Source: Bog-473 sp963809715 | Lineage (GTDB): Bacteria; Actinomycetota; Acidimicrobiia; Acidimicrobiales; RAAP-2 | Direction: 5' to 3' | Assembly: GCA_963809715.1 (NCBI GenBank) | Contig: CAWEKO010000003.1 | Coordinates: 124,001 to 188,000, forward strand | Length of the DNA stretch: 64,000 nt | Shown: piece by piece, positions 33,666 through 42,670 of the stretch | How the letters are laid out: each line of letters begins with the position of its first letter | Position numbering within the stretch: position 1 is the first letter of the stretch | Position numbers and translations under genes: made by a program | Notes under the pieces: model-generated | The model's input: the letters and a program-made list of their open reading frames with translations, nothing else | Databases searched by the model: none | What the model was told of the DNA's origin: nothing

Positions 33666-35327
33666 ATGAACACCTCTCCCGGCTCGGCCGCTGCCGGCGC
33701 CCCGTCTGGTGGCGTCGACGTGGACGTCCTCGTCGTGGGCGCGGGGATCACGGGCATCTACCAGCTGTACCGCGCCCTCCAAGAGGGCTATTCGGCCCGC
33801 CTCCTCGAGGCCGGCGGGGGAGTCGGGGGGACCTGGTATTGGAACCGCTATCCCGGGGCCCGCTTCGACTCGGAGAGTTACACCTACGGCTACCTCTTCT
33901 CGAAGGACCTCTTCGAGGACTGGCGTTGGGAAGAGCACTTCGCCCCCCAGCCCGAGACGGAGCGCTACCTCAACCACGTCGTGGACCGCTTCGACCTGAG
34001 GCGCCACATCGTCTTCGACGCCAGAGTGAGCTCGGCCGATTACCAGGAGTCCAGCGGCACCTGGCGCGTGGTGGCGAGCGGGGGCATCGATCTGCGGGCC
34101 CGCTTCGTCGTCGCCGCCACCGGGGTGCTCTCCGTGCCCTACACACCCGACGTCGCCGGGCGAGAGGACTTTGCCGGCGCGTCGTATCACACCGGCTCGT
34201 GGCCGGCCGGGCCGGTCGACTTCAAGGGCAAGCGCGTGGCCGTCATCGGGACCTCCTCGAGCGGTGTCCAGGTCGTGCCCTCCATCGCCGACGAGGTCGA
34301 CTCGTTGACCGTGTACCAGCGCACGGCCAACTGGTGCACTCCCCTCAACAACCGACCCATCTCGCCCCGGGAGCAGGCGGACCTGCGAGCCGGCTTCGAG
34401 CAACTCCGAGAGACCCTCAACACCTCGGTGCACGGCTTCCACCACCCCGCGCACGACCGCACGGCCTTCGAAGACTCCGAGGAACAACGCCAGGCGTTCT
34501 ACGAGAAGATGTGGAACAGCCCCGGGTTCACCAAGCTGACCAGCAACTACCTCGACCTCCTTTCGAGCCCCGAGGTCAATGCCGAGTGGTGTGCCTTCAT
34601 CGCCGGGAAGATCCGCGCCGTGGTCGAGGACCCGGTGACCGCCGATCGCCTCGTCCCGAAGGACCACCGGTTCGGGGAGAAGCGACCGCCCTTCGTGCAC
34701 GGCTACTTCGAGTCCTTCAACCGTCCCAATGTCTCCCTGGTCGATCTCCACGAGACCCCCATGGTCCGGGTGACACCGACCGGGATCGAGACGACGGACG
34801 GCATCCGTGAGTTCGACATCATCGTGTGGGCGACCGGCTTCGACTTCGGCACCGGTGCCCTGGCCCGGATGGGCATCGTGGGCCGAGACGGGCTGGCTCT
34901 CGTCGATCACTGGGCCGACGGCCCGCTCACCTTCCTGGGCGTGCAGACCCACGGGTTCCCGAACCTCTTCTTTCCCGGCGGGCCCCATGCCGCCGCCGGC
35001 AACAATCCGCGCTACAACGGGGACCAGGTCGATTTCGTCACCGATCTGCTCCTCTTCGCCCGTCGCCGCGGCTTCGAGGTGATCGAGGTGTCGGCGAAAT
35101 CCGAGGAGCGCTGGACCAACATGGTGAACCGCGGTGCCGCGTCACCACTCTCCTTCGGCGAGAGCAGCTACTACTTCGGCAGCAACATCCCGGGCAAGCC
35201 GAAGCGGTACCTGCTCAACTCCGGCGGCCGGCCCAAGTTGTTCTCCATCATCGCAGAGGTGGCCGCCAACGACTATGACGCCTTCACCTTCTCCGGCTCG
35301 GATGAGCCGGCAGAGGCACTCGGATAG
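33666..35327 (+). CDS. Baeyer-Villiger-type flavin monooxygenase
   Basis: FAD- and NADPH-dependent monooxygenase of 553 aa. The FAD Rossmann motif GAGITG is at residues 25-30, GGTWYWNRYPGARFD follows, and the type I BVMO fingerprint FxGxxxHTxxW is exact at Phe169-Trp179 (FAGASYHTGSW). The NADPH motif GTSSSG is at 195-200, and WATGFDFGTG is the conserved late motif. It inserts oxygen next to a ketone, turning a cyclic ketone into a lactone. It is divergent from the Rieske operon, and the converging cyclase gene follows. This is the clearest ring-opening enzyme in the window. Confidence 0.95.
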   Translation: MNTSPGSAAAGAPSGGVDVDVLVVGAGITGIYQLYRALQEGYSARLLEAGGGVGGTWYWNRYPGARFDSESYTYGYLFSKDLFEDWRWEEHFAPQPETERYLNHVVDRFDLRRHIVFDARVSSADYQESSGTWRVVASGGIDLRARFVVAATGVLSVPYTPDVAGREDFAGASYHTGSWPAGPVDFKGKRVAVIGTSSSGVQVVPSIADEVDSLTVYQRTANWCTPLNNRPISPREQADLRAGFEQLRETLNTSVHGFHHPAHDRTAFEDSEEQRQAFYEKMWNSPGFTKLTSNYLDLLSSPEVNAEWCAFIAGKIRAVVEDPVTADRLVPKDHRFGEKRPPFVHGYFESFNRPNVSLVDLHETPMVRVTPTGIETTDGIREFDIIVWATGFDFGTGALARMGIVGRDGLALVDHWADGPLTFLGVQTHGFPNLFFPGGPHAAAGNNPRYNGDQVDFVTDLLLFARRRGFEVIEVSAKSEERWTNMVNRGAASPLSFGESSYYFGSNIPGKPKRYLLNSGGRPKLFSIIAEVAANDYDAFTFSGSDEPAEALG

Positions 35328-35346
35328 CGCAGGTCGGCGCGACGGC

Positions 35347-36405
35347 TCAGACGGTGGCGATCGGAGTCACCGGGGATCCGACGACGCCCGGGAGTCGTAG
35401 GGGCGGCGCGGTGAGCAGGAACCGGCTTCTGCCGTGCGCCCGAAGCCATCGGGCCAGCTCGTGCAGGTACCACATCTCGCCGAGCGGCACGCCGAGCTTG
35501 AACAGGCAGAGATGGTGGAGTGGGAGGAACGAATGCCGGCCCGGGTCGCGGTCCTTGCCCAGGAGCCCCTCGACGGCGTAGTTGTCGGCCACGAGAGCCG
35601 AGATCTGCGAGTCGGCGATCCATTCGAGCAACGACGGGTCCCTGGCGTCGAGGTACGAACACATCGTGTGGATCTTGACGGGGTCGGGTTCACGTTCCCA
35701 CTCGAGCACCCGGGTCGCGAATCCCGTGTGGAGAAGGAGCACGTCGCCGGGCTCCACCTCGACGCCGTCGGCCGCCATGATGCCCTCGAGCGCGGCGTGG
35801 TCGATGCCGCGCCATTCGTCTCCCACGTGGTGGGCCAGGTCGACCAGGACCCCGCGCCCCTGCACGCCATGAAAGGCCATGTGTTCGAGGCCCAGGTGGT
35901 GGGCGAAGGCCCGGTGCGCACTGCCGTCCCCCCGGGCGTCGTCCTGCGGGCCCACGAGGTCGGTGCCGGCGCGGTAGCCGTTGTAGTAGACGGCCTCTTC
36001 GACCCCGTCCCCGTCGGCGTCGAACTCCGCCCCGACGTGGGCCAGGGAATCCCACTGGGTCGAGTACTGGAGGGCGAGGGTCACGACGTCATCGGCCCAC
36101 ACGTCGACGTACTTGGCGTCGCCCCAGTCCTCCATCTCACTCATGCGGACGTTGTAGAAGACGGAGGCCTCACCGTTCATGTCCTCGGTGGGTGACACCA
36201 CCGGCGGATGGCGGCGCTGGTTCAGGGCGGTGCCCCCGGGGTAGTCGAGGGGCAGGCTGAGGCAGAAACTCACCCCGGCCTCGACCTCGCGGACACCCTG
36301 GAGCACCTTTTCCGGCGTCATCAGGTTCACGCGCCCGAGCTCGTCGTCGTCCCCCCAGTCCCCCCAGGTCGAGCCGGTGGGCCTCTGCTTCCATCGCTCT
36401 GCCAC
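35347..36405 (-). CDS. Cyclase-family (kynurenine-formamidase-like) metal-dependent hydrolase
   Basis: A 352-residue member of the cyclase superfamily. The metal-binding region is TQWDSLAHVGAEFDADG, where the usual HxGTHxD of kynurenine formamidase is altered, as in the larger members with TQWD. RGVLVDLAHHVG and GDVLLLHTGFATRVLEWE are further blocks. GTG 36403-36405 with GGGAGGA upstream is chosen over the longer frame to 36495. It is divergent from the second amidohydrolase and converges on the monooxygenase. It may hydrolyse a lactone or cyclic amide produced in the pathway; that is inference. Confidence 0.85.
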   Translation of the reverse strand: MAERWKQRPTGSTWGDWGDDDELGRVNLMTPEKVLQGVREVEAGVSFCLSLPLDYPGGTALNQRRHPPVVSPTEDMNGEASVFYNVRMSEMEDWGDAKYVDVWADDVVTLALQYSTQWDSLAHVGAEFDADGDGVEEAVYYNGYRAGTDLVGPQDDARGDGSAHRAFAHHLGLEHMAFHGVQGRGVLVDLAHHVGDEWRGIDHAALEGIMAADGVEVEPGDVLLLHTGFATRVLEWEREPDPVKIHTMCSYLDARDPSLLEWIADSQISALVADNYAVEGLLGKDRDPGRHSFLPLHHLCLFKLGVPLGEMWYLHELARWLRAHGRSRFLLTAPPLRLPGVVGSPVTPIATV

Positions 36406-36436
36406 GTGTCGCCGTCCTCCCTGGTCGCGTTGCCGT

Positions 36437-36455
36437 GTACCGACCGGTTGGTCTA
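36437..36455. promoter_or_regulatory. ACCGGT-type operator in the cyclase/amidohydrolase divergent promoter
   Basis: GTACCGACCGGTTGGTC (36437-36453) followed by TA. The core ACCGACCGGTTGGT is a near-perfect palindrome (ACCnACC/GGTnGGT). It differs at one base from the site at 33581-33597 read on the other strand. Confidence 0.6.
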
Positions 36456-36525
36456 GCCTTTGGAAAGGAGCTTCGCGCGAATTCGCGGTGGCCACTCTCT
36501 GTCACACGGACGGAAGGGACAGCAC

Positions 36526-37770
36526 ATGCAGGACAAGCCCTTTGTCGTTTCCGCCGACGGGCACATCCTCGAGCCCACCGACCTCTTCCGGACCCGCCTG
36601 CCCAAGCATCTGCGGGATCGCGGGGTCTGGGAGGACGACTTCGAAATCGAGCCACTCGTCGAAGGGGGGGCGCGGTTCTTCCGGCGTCTGCACACTCCGG
36701 GTTTCGAAGGGTGGACGATCTCGCGCTACCGCCAGACGGGAGGGCGGATGCCCGAGGGTGATCCCGAACTGATTCTCGAGGACCTCGACTCCGACGGGGT
36801 CGACGTCGGTGTCATGCATCCGAATCTCTCGCTCTTCGGGCTCTATTCGGACGACCACGAGCTCTCCATGGCCCACGCCCGGGTCTACAACGACTACATC
36901 CTCGAGCGCTTCAGCCCCTATTTCGCACGCCTGGCCCCGACCGCCCCCATCCCGCTGACCGACGTCGCGGAAGCCGTGGTCGAGATCGAGCGCGTGGCCG
37001 CGGGCGGGTTCCGGGGGATTCTCCTGCCGGCGGTCCCGCCGAAGCCGTACTACTCCCGTGACTTCGACCCGATCTGGGCGGCGGCCCAGGCCAACGGTGT
37101 CCATGTGTTCATCCACACCCAGACCGGCGGCGTGAAGGTCAACGACACCGAGGCCACCACGCTCAAGGTCGTGATGGAGAACGCACAGCAGGTCAATCAG
37201 CCGATGACGGAGAAGGCCGCCGCGAAGCGGATGATCACGCAGTGCATCTACAGCACGATGGTTCCGCAACAGGTCATCTGCCAACTGGTCGGGGGCGGCG
37301 TCGCAGAACGCTTTCCCGACCTGCACTTCGCACTCATCGAATTCAATGCGCACTGGCTGGCGTCCCTCGTCGGAAGCATGGACAAGTGCTGGACCACCGG
37401 CATCGGCCAGGACGCGGACTGGTGGCTCGGTGTGTGGGACGAGACACGTCCCGCCAGCGAGCAGAGCGGCATGGCGCAACTCTTCCGGCTGAACGAGAAG
37501 TGGCCCTATCCGCTGATGCCGAGCGAGTACGTGCGGCGACAGTTCCACGTGTCGTTCCAGGACGACCCCGTCGCCATCGCCTGTCGCAACATCACCGGCG
37601 TGTCGACCATCGTCTGGGGCAATGACTACCCGCACGCGGAGGGCACGTTCCGGGGAAGCCGGCAACTGATCGCCGAGCAGTTCGCCGGCGTCCCGGCCGC
37701 TGAGCGCGACGCCATGCTCGGCGGCACGCTGGGCGGGCTCCTCGGTTTCAAGGCGCCGGTGGCCGCCTGA
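36526..37770 (+). CDS. Amidohydrolase_2 family protein
   Basis: TIM-barrel hydrolase/decarboxylase of 414 aa. The first metal motif is SADGHILEP (HxxE rather than HxH), the late Asp lies in WGNDYPHAEG. The mid-barrel blocks APTAPIPLTD, GVHVFIHTQTGGV and FALIEFNAHW support the fold. ATG 36526 has GGAAGGGAC about 6 nt upstream; the frame back to 36460 crosses the promoter area. Its TGA overlaps a CTG that starts the SDR gene, so the two are translationally coupled. It may act on the lactone or hydroxyacid released after ring opening. Confidence 0.87.
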   Translation: MQDKPFVVSADGHILEPTDLFRTRLPKHLRDRGVWEDDFEIEPLVEGGARFFRRLHTPGFEGWTISRYRQTGGRMPEGDPELILEDLDSDGVDVGVMHPNLSLFGLYSDDHELSMAHARVYNDYILERFSPYFARLAPTAPIPLTDVAEAVVEIERVAAGGFRGILLPAVPPKPYYSRDFDPIWAAAQANGVHVFIHTQTGGVKVNDTEATTLKVVMENAQQVNQPMTEKAAAKRMITQCIYSTMVPQQVICQLVGGGVAERFPDLHFALIEFNAHWLASLVGSMDKCWTTGIGQDADWWLGVWDETRPASEQSGMAQLFRLNEKWPYPLMPSEYVRRQFHVSFQDDPVAIACRNITGVSTIVWGNDYPHAEGTFRGSRQLIAEQFAGVPAAERDAMLGGTLGGLLGFKAPVAA

Positions 37771-38684
37771 CCGCTCAGGTTTCCCGCGATCACCGCTTCG
37801 ACGGCCGGGTCGCCGTCGTCACCGGTGCCGGACGCGGCATCGGGCGGTCCTACGCACTCTTGCTCGCCGAAAGGGGAGCCTCCGTCGTCGTCAACGACCT
37901 GGGTGGATCGATGGACGGGGTGGGGTCCGACAGCGGTCCGGCGGCCGACGTCGCCGACGAGATCACCGCCCTCGGTGGCGCTGCGGTCGCCGACACCGGC
38001 GACATCGCCACGGCGGCGGGAGCGGGTGCAGTCGTGCAGGCCGCCCTCGATCGCTTCGGCCGCATCGACGTCCTGATCAACAACGCCGGCATCATCCGCT
38101 GGGCGGCCTTTCCCGAGGCGGACGAGGAGAACCTGATCAGCCACCTGGCCGTGCACACGGTCGGGGCGTTCAACACGGCCCGGGCCGCCTGGCCCCACCT
38201 GGCCGACCAGGGCTACGGACGGATCGTCATGACGACCTCGAGTGGCATGTTCGGGCTACCCAACAACACGTCCTACGCCACGGCCAAGGCGGCCGTCGTC
38301 GGGCTCACGCGCAGCCTGGCCATCGCCGGGACCAAGCGAGGCATCAAGGTGAATCTCATCGCCCCGGCCGCCATGACGCGGATGGCGGGCCCCGGTGGCG
38401 GGCCGTCGGAGATGACGCCGGAGCTCGTGGCGCCGATGGTCGCCTACCTGGCGCACGAGGACTGCCCGGTCTCTGGTGAGATGTACGCGGCCGGCGCCGG
38501 GCGCTTTGCCCGCATGTTCATCGCCACGACTCCGGGCTACGTCCACCCGGGTCCGACGGCGTCCATCGAAGACATCGCCGAACATTGGGCCGTCATCAAC
38601 GACGAAGCCGGCTACTTCATCCCCAAGAGCTTGATGGATTGGTCGGCCTCGTTCATGACCCACCTGCAACCCGAGGGCGACTGA
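37767..38684 (+). CDS. SDR of the (3R)-hydroxyacyl-CoA dehydrogenase (MFE-2/HSD17B4) type, CTG start
   Basis: An SDR of about 305 aa. The nucleotide motif TGAGRGIG is at about residue 20, then VVVNDLGGSMDG, a sequence typical of the dehydrogenase unit of peroxisomal multifunctional enzyme 2; NNAGII, MTTSSGMFG and YATAK are intact. Between the in-frame stop at 37701 and the TTG at 37860 no ATG, GTG or TTG exists; starting at TTG 37860 would delete the cofactor motif. The only sensible start is CTG 37767, overlapping the preceding stop as CTGA, matching the NTGA overlaps seen elsewhere here. Likely role: oxidation of a 3-hydroxyacyl-CoA. Confidence 0.82.
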   Translation: MTAQVSRDHRFDGRVAVVTGAGRGIGRSYALLLAERGASVVVNDLGGSMDGVGSDSGPAADVADEITALGGAAVADTGDIATAAGAGAVVQAALDRFGRIDVLINNAGIIRWAAFPEADEENLISHLAVHTVGAFNTARAAWPHLADQGYGRIVMTTSSGMFGLPNNTSYATAKAAVVGLTRSLAIAGTKRGIKVNLIAPAAMTRMAGPGGGPSEMTPELVAPMVAYLAHEDCPVSGEMYAAGAGRFARMFIATTPGYVHPGPTASIEDIAEHWAVINDEAGYFIPKSLMDWSASFMTHLQPEGD

Positions 38685-38697
38685 GGCCGCTCCGGCG

Positions 38698-39465
38698 CTA
38701 CTCCTCGAGCAGGTCCGGCTCCTCGGCCACGATCTGGTCGTAGAGGGGCTGGAACTGCGACCATCCGGCCCGGTGGCTGCCGGTCTGCCCGGCGGTCTTC
38801 TCGGCCACGTCGGGGCGAATCAGGACGGGGGTGCCGGCGGCCTCGGCCAACAGCTGCGCCTGGCACGAGCGCTCCATGGTCACGAACCACCACGCCGCTT
38901 CGTCGACGCTGTGCCCGACGGTGAGCAGGCCGTGATTGCTCAGGATGGCCGCCTTGCCGTCGCCGAGCGCGTGGGCGATGCGCTTTCCCTCTTCGAGGTC
39001 GAGCACGGCTCCCGTGTAGTCGTCGAACACGGCGTGATCGCCGTAGAACGCGCAGGCGTCCTGGGTCAAGGGGTCGAGCGGACGGTGCAGCGTGGACCAG
39101 GCCTTGCCGTGCACCGAGTGCGCGTGGGCGGCGGAGATCACGTCGGGCCGGGCGGCGTGGATCTGGGAGTGGATGGCGAAGGCTGCGGCGTTGAGCGGCC
39201 ACGTGCCCTCGACGACGGTGCCCTCGTGGTCGACCAGCAGGAGATCCTTGACCCGGACCTGGCGGAAGCTCATGCCGAACGGGTTGACCCAGAAGTGGTC
39301 CAGCAGCTCGGGGTCGCGCGCGGTGATGTGCCCGGCCGTTCCTTCGCCGAAGCCGAGCCGGCCGAACAGGCGGAAGGCCGCCGCGAGCCGCTGCTTGCGG
39401 TGCCGCCGCTCCTCCTCTTTGGTGCCGAATTTGGGAAAGCGGTGCGGGAGCCGGTCGGATGCCAC
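38698..39465 (-). CDS. Class II aldolase/adducin-family protein
   Basis: A 255-residue class II aldolase fold protein. LGFGEGTAGHITARDPE, WVNPFGMSFRQV and LLVDHEG form the N-terminal half; HAHSVHGKAW carries two of the zinc-binding His and LSNHGLLTVG the third. Family members are zinc-dependent aldolases, epimerases or decarboxylases on sugar phosphates, but oxygenated acids are also used. ATG 39463-39465 is the clear start. It is divergent from an acyl-CoA dehydrogenase with only 41 nt between the starts, including a shared operator. A retro-aldol step in the catabolic pathway would fit. Confidence 0.88.
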   Translation of the reverse strand: MASDRLPHRFPKFGTKEEERRHRKQRLAAAFRLFGRLGFGEGTAGHITARDPELLDHFWVNPFGMSFRQVRVKDLLLVDHEGTVVEGTWPLNAAAFAIHSQIHAARPDVISAAHAHSVHGKAWSTLHRPLDPLTQDACAFYGDHAVFDDYTGAVLDLEEGKRIAHALGDGKAAILSNHGLLTVGHSVDEAAWWFVTMERSCQAQLLAEAAGTPVLIRPDVAEKTAGQTGSHRAGWSQFQPLYDQIVAEEPDLLEE

Positions 39466-39485
39466 GGGACCCAGTGTACGGGCGT

Positions 39486-39500
39486 TTGTACCGGTCAGTC
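39486..39500. promoter_or_regulatory. ACCGGT-type operator in the aldolase/acyl-CoA dehydrogenase divergent promoter
   Basis: TTGTACCGGTCAGTC (39486-39500); TTGTACCGGTCAGT is shared, on the other strand, with the site near 42671. It sits 6 nt before the ATG at 39507, so that message is probably leaderless or very short-led. Confidence 0.55.
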
Positions 39501-39506
39501 CATAGG

Positions 39507-40664
39507 ATGACGGGAGTGGATTTCTCCCTGCGCGAACCCGAGCGCGAGCTGGTCGCGCTCTGCCGCGACTTCGCCCAGAACGAGATCGCCCTCCGGGCTC
39601 CCGCGGCCTGGGACGAGGCGCGCTGCCCCACCGACCTCCTCCGCGAAATGGGGACCCTCGGCCTGCTCGGGATGCTCGTGCCAGAGGAGTGGGGCGGTAT
39701 CGGCATGTCCACCGTCGGCTTCGTCGCCGCCATGGAGCAGATCGGCGTGGCCGACCAGTCGGTGGCCGCGGCCTGGCAGGCCCACGTCACCATCGGATCG
39801 CTCCCGTTGCTTCTCTTCGGTGACGACGCCCAGCGGGAGCGCTGGTTGCGCCCGTTGGCCGAAGGCCGCGTCCTCGGCGCGTTCGGCCTCACCGAGCCCG
39901 GGGCCGGATCCGATGCCCGAGGCATCCGCACGCGCGCCGTGGCCAAAGACGGCGGCTGGCTCATCAACGGACGGAAGACCTTCATCTCCAACGCGGGAAC
40001 GGACATGTCCTTCGGCGTCACGTTGTTGGCCCGGACCGAGGCCGGCGAGAGCGAGCCGGCGCGCTACGCCAGCTTCGTCGTGGAACGGGACGCACCGGGC
40101 TTCACGAGCGGGCCCAAAATGCGCGGCATCGGTTGGCGGGGTCTGGACACCCGCGAGCTGTACTTCGACGACGTGTGGGTTCCTGATGACCAACTCGTCG
40201 GTGACCCGGCCATGGGCCTGAGCCAGTTCCTGCGCACGCTCGAGGTCGGTCGCATCTCCATCGCCGCATTGTCGTTGAGCTTGACCCAGGCCGTCTTGGA
40301 CCTGGCACTGGACTACGCACGGCAGCGGGTCCAGTTCGGGCAGCCCATTTCGAAGTTCCAGGCGGTGCAGTTCAAGTTGGCCGACATCGCGACCGAGCTC
40401 GAGGCGGCCCGTTGGTTGACCTACCGCGCCGCTTCGCTGCGCGACGCCGGGGAGCCCTTCGTGAAGGAGGCGGCGATGGCCAAGCTCAAGGCCAGCCGGG
40501 TGGCGGCGTGGGCCGCCTCCGAGGCGGTGCAGATCCACGGCGGCGTGGGGTACATGCTCGAGTCACCGGTGGCCAGGTTCTACTGCGACTCCAAGGTGCT
40601 CGAGATCGGCGAGGGCACGAACGAAATCCAGCACATGGTGATCGCCCGCGCGCTCGGCTGCTGA
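39507..40664 (+). CDS. Acyl-CoA dehydrogenase
   Basis: FAD-dependent acyl-CoA dehydrogenase of 385 aa introducing an alpha,beta double bond. GAFGLTEPGAGSDA and FISNAGTDMSFGV are the flavin/substrate motifs, RVQFGQPISKFQAVQF and QIHGGVGYM the C-terminal ones, and the catalytic base is Glu369 in GEGTNEIQ. ATG 39507 is chosen; GTG 39516 is possible. The frame to 39459 crosses the operator. It is divergent from the aldolase and converges on the E1 gene 12 nt away. It probably handles an acyl-CoA made by this cluster. Confidence 0.93.
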   Translation: MTGVDFSLREPERELVALCRDFAQNEIALRAPAAWDEARCPTDLLREMGTLGLLGMLVPEEWGGIGMSTVGFVAAMEQIGVADQSVAAAWQAHVTIGSLPLLLFGDDAQRERWLRPLAEGRVLGAFGLTEPGAGSDARGIRTRAVAKDGGWLINGRKTFISNAGTDMSFGVTLLARTEAGESEPARYASFVVERDAPGFTSGPKMRGIGWRGLDTRELYFDDVWVPDDQLVGDPAMGLSQFLRTLEVGRISIAALSLSLTQAVLDLALDYARQRVQFGQPISKFQAVQFKLADIATELEAARWLTYRAASLRDAGEPFVKEAAMAKLKASRVAAWAASEAVQIHGGVGYMLESPVARFYCDSKVLEIGEGTNEIQHMVIARALGC

Positions 40665-40676
40665 GTCCCTCAGCCC

Positions 40677-42659
40677 TCAGACGGCGGCCAAGGTGCGGAT
40701 CGCCTCTGCGATGTTTCGGCGATCGGGCAGCCAGGCTCGTTCGAGCTCGGGTGCGTACGGCGGAGGAGTGGCCGCGGCCCCCACGCGCTGAATGGGCGCA
40801 TCGAGGTCCCAGAATCCCTCCCGGGCCACCGTGGCCGCGATCTCGGCGCCGATGCCGAAAGGGACGACCGCCTCGTGGGCGATGAGGAGCCGGCTGGTCT
40901 TGTGGACCGACGCCAGCACGGGTTCGAGGTCGAGGGGGGCCACCGTCCGCAGGTCGATCACCTCCACCGAGATCCCTTCGCCGCGGAGTTCCTCTGCGGC
41001 TGCGAGTGCCTCGTGGACCATGCGCGACACCGAGACGACCGTGATGTCGGAGCCGGCGCGGACGACGGCCGAACGCCCGATGGGCAGGAGGAAGTCGGGC
41101 GCCGGCTCCGGCCCCTTCATCCCGTAGAGCAGCCTGTTCTCCACGAACACGACCGGATTGGGGTCCGCGATGGCTGCGCGGAGGAGCCCGTAGGTGTCGG
41201 CCGGGGTCGACGGCATCACCACGCTGAGCCCGGGGATGTGGGCGAGCAGCGCCTCGAGACTCTGCGAGTGCTGGCTGCCCGACGAGCGACCCGCACCGAA
41301 CTGGGTCCGCACGGTCAAGGCCATCTCGGCGGACCCCCCCGTCATGAAGGGCAGCTTTGCGGCCTGGTTCAGCAACTGGTCCAGGCAGACGCCGAGGAAG
41401 TCGAGGTACATCACCTCCACGATGGGCCGCATCCCGGCCATGGCCGCACCCACGCCGAGCCCGACGATGGCCGTCTCGGAGATCGGGGTGTCTCGGACGC
41501 GGTCGCCGAAGCGCTCGCGCAGCCCGCGGGTCAAGCCGAACACGTTTCCACCTTCACCGATGTCGATCCCCGCCAGGAACACGCGCTCGTCGGATTCGAG
41601 TTCCGCCTCCAGCGCATTCCGTATGGCATCCATGGTGCGGAAGACCGGTGCGTCGGCCGGCAGCGCCGGCGGTTCGGGTGTTGCGGGCCGCGCCCGCGCA
41701 ACGAAGTCGAACAGCGTGGTGACGGCCGGAGCAGACAGTCCACGCGCCCGCTCGACGGCCTCGTCCAGCCGGGTGCCCACCGACGACTCGAGGGCGTCGA
41801 TCTCCGACGCGTCCACGCCCGCCGCGATGAGCCGCGCCCGATGCACCACGAGGGGATCGCGTTCCTGCCACTCCGTCAACTCCTCTTCGGTGCGGTAGCG
41901 CTGGGGGTCGCCCTCGTAGTGCCCGTGCCAGCGATAGGTGGACGCTTCCACGAGGACGGGTCCGCCCCCGGCCCGGGCCGCCACGACCATGTCTTGCATG
42001 CAGACGGCAGTGGCGACGACGTCGTTGCCGTCCACCGGCACGTAGGGGAGCGCGTAGCCCTTGGCGCGACGTTTGAGCGACGCCGCTTGCTGGGTTCGCG
42101 TCGGCGAGAACTCCGAATACCCGTTGTTCTCGCAGAAGAAGATGACCGGCAGCTGCCAGATGGCGGCCAGGTTGAGCGCCTCGTGGAATGCACCCTGGGC
42201 CGCCGCCCCGTCGCCGAAGAAGGCCACGACGACGGACCCGTCGTCGCGCAGCTGTGAGGCCACGGCGGCGCCGTTGGCGATCGGAAGGCCGGCGGCCACG
42301 ATGCCGTTGGCTCCGAAGATGCCGAGCCTCGGGTCGGCGATGTGCATGGACCCGCCGCGACCTCGATTGGTTCCCTCGTCCTTGGCCATCAGCTCGGCGA
42401 ACATGCCCTCGGGGTCCAAGCCCTTGGCCAGGCAGTGGCCGTGACCGCGGTGCGTCGAGGTGATCACGTCCTCGCGGCGCAAGGGCCAGCACGCTCCCAC
42501 GGCCGACGCCTCCTGGCCGATGGACAGGTGCACGAATCCGGGGATCAGCCCGTCGCGGTAGAGATCCGCCACGCGCTCCTCGAACCCGCGGATCAGCAGC
42601 ATCTGACGCTCCATCTCGACCAGGTCGTCGCGGGGTACCGAAGGTCGAGGACGCTTCAC
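40677..42659 (-). CDS. 2-oxoacid dehydrogenase E1, alpha and beta subunits fused
   Basis: A 660-residue thiamine-diphosphate enzyme with both E1 halves in one chain. The alpha part (about 1-330) holds TSTHRGHGHCLAKG and the ThDP motif from GDGAAAQGAF to ENNGY. The beta part (about 345-660) holds VFLAGIDIGEGGNVFG, RVRDTPISETAIVG, GLGVGAAMAGMRP and GSQHSQSLEALLAHIPGL. The start is GTG 42657-42659; the longer frame to 42686 would read through the operator. No E2 or E3 gene is nearby, so it must borrow them or work alone as a decarboxylase. It resembles branched-chain or acetoin dehydrogenase E1s. Confidence 0.9.
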   Translation of the reverse strand: MKRPRPSVPRDDLVEMERQMLLIRGFEERVADLYRDGLIPGFVHLSIGQEASAVGACWPLRREDVITSTHRGHGHCLAKGLDPEGMFAELMAKDEGTNRGRGGSMHIADPRLGIFGANGIVAAGLPIANGAAVASQLRDDGSVVVAFFGDGAAAQGAFHEALNLAAIWQLPVIFFCENNGYSEFSPTRTQQAASLKRRAKGYALPYVPVDGNDVVATAVCMQDMVVAARAGGGPVLVEASTYRWHGHYEGDPQRYRTEEELTEWQERDPLVVHRARLIAAGVDASEIDALESSVGTRLDEAVERARGLSAPAVTTLFDFVARARPATPEPPALPADAPVFRTMDAIRNALEAELESDERVFLAGIDIGEGGNVFGLTRGLRERFGDRVRDTPISETAIVGLGVGAAMAGMRPIVEVMYLDFLGVCLDQLLNQAAKLPFMTGGSAEMALTVRTQFGAGRSSGSQHSQSLEALLAHIPGLSVVMPSTPADTYGLLRAAIADPNPVVFVENRLLYGMKGPEPAPDFLLPIGRSAVVRAGSDITVVSVSRMVHEALAAAEELRGEGISVEVIDLRTVAPLDLEPVLASVHKTSRLLIAHEAVVPFGIGAEIAATVAREGFWDLDAPIQRVGAAATPPPYAPELERAWLPDRRNIAEAIRTLAAV

Positions 42660-42670
42660 GTTCGTGTACT

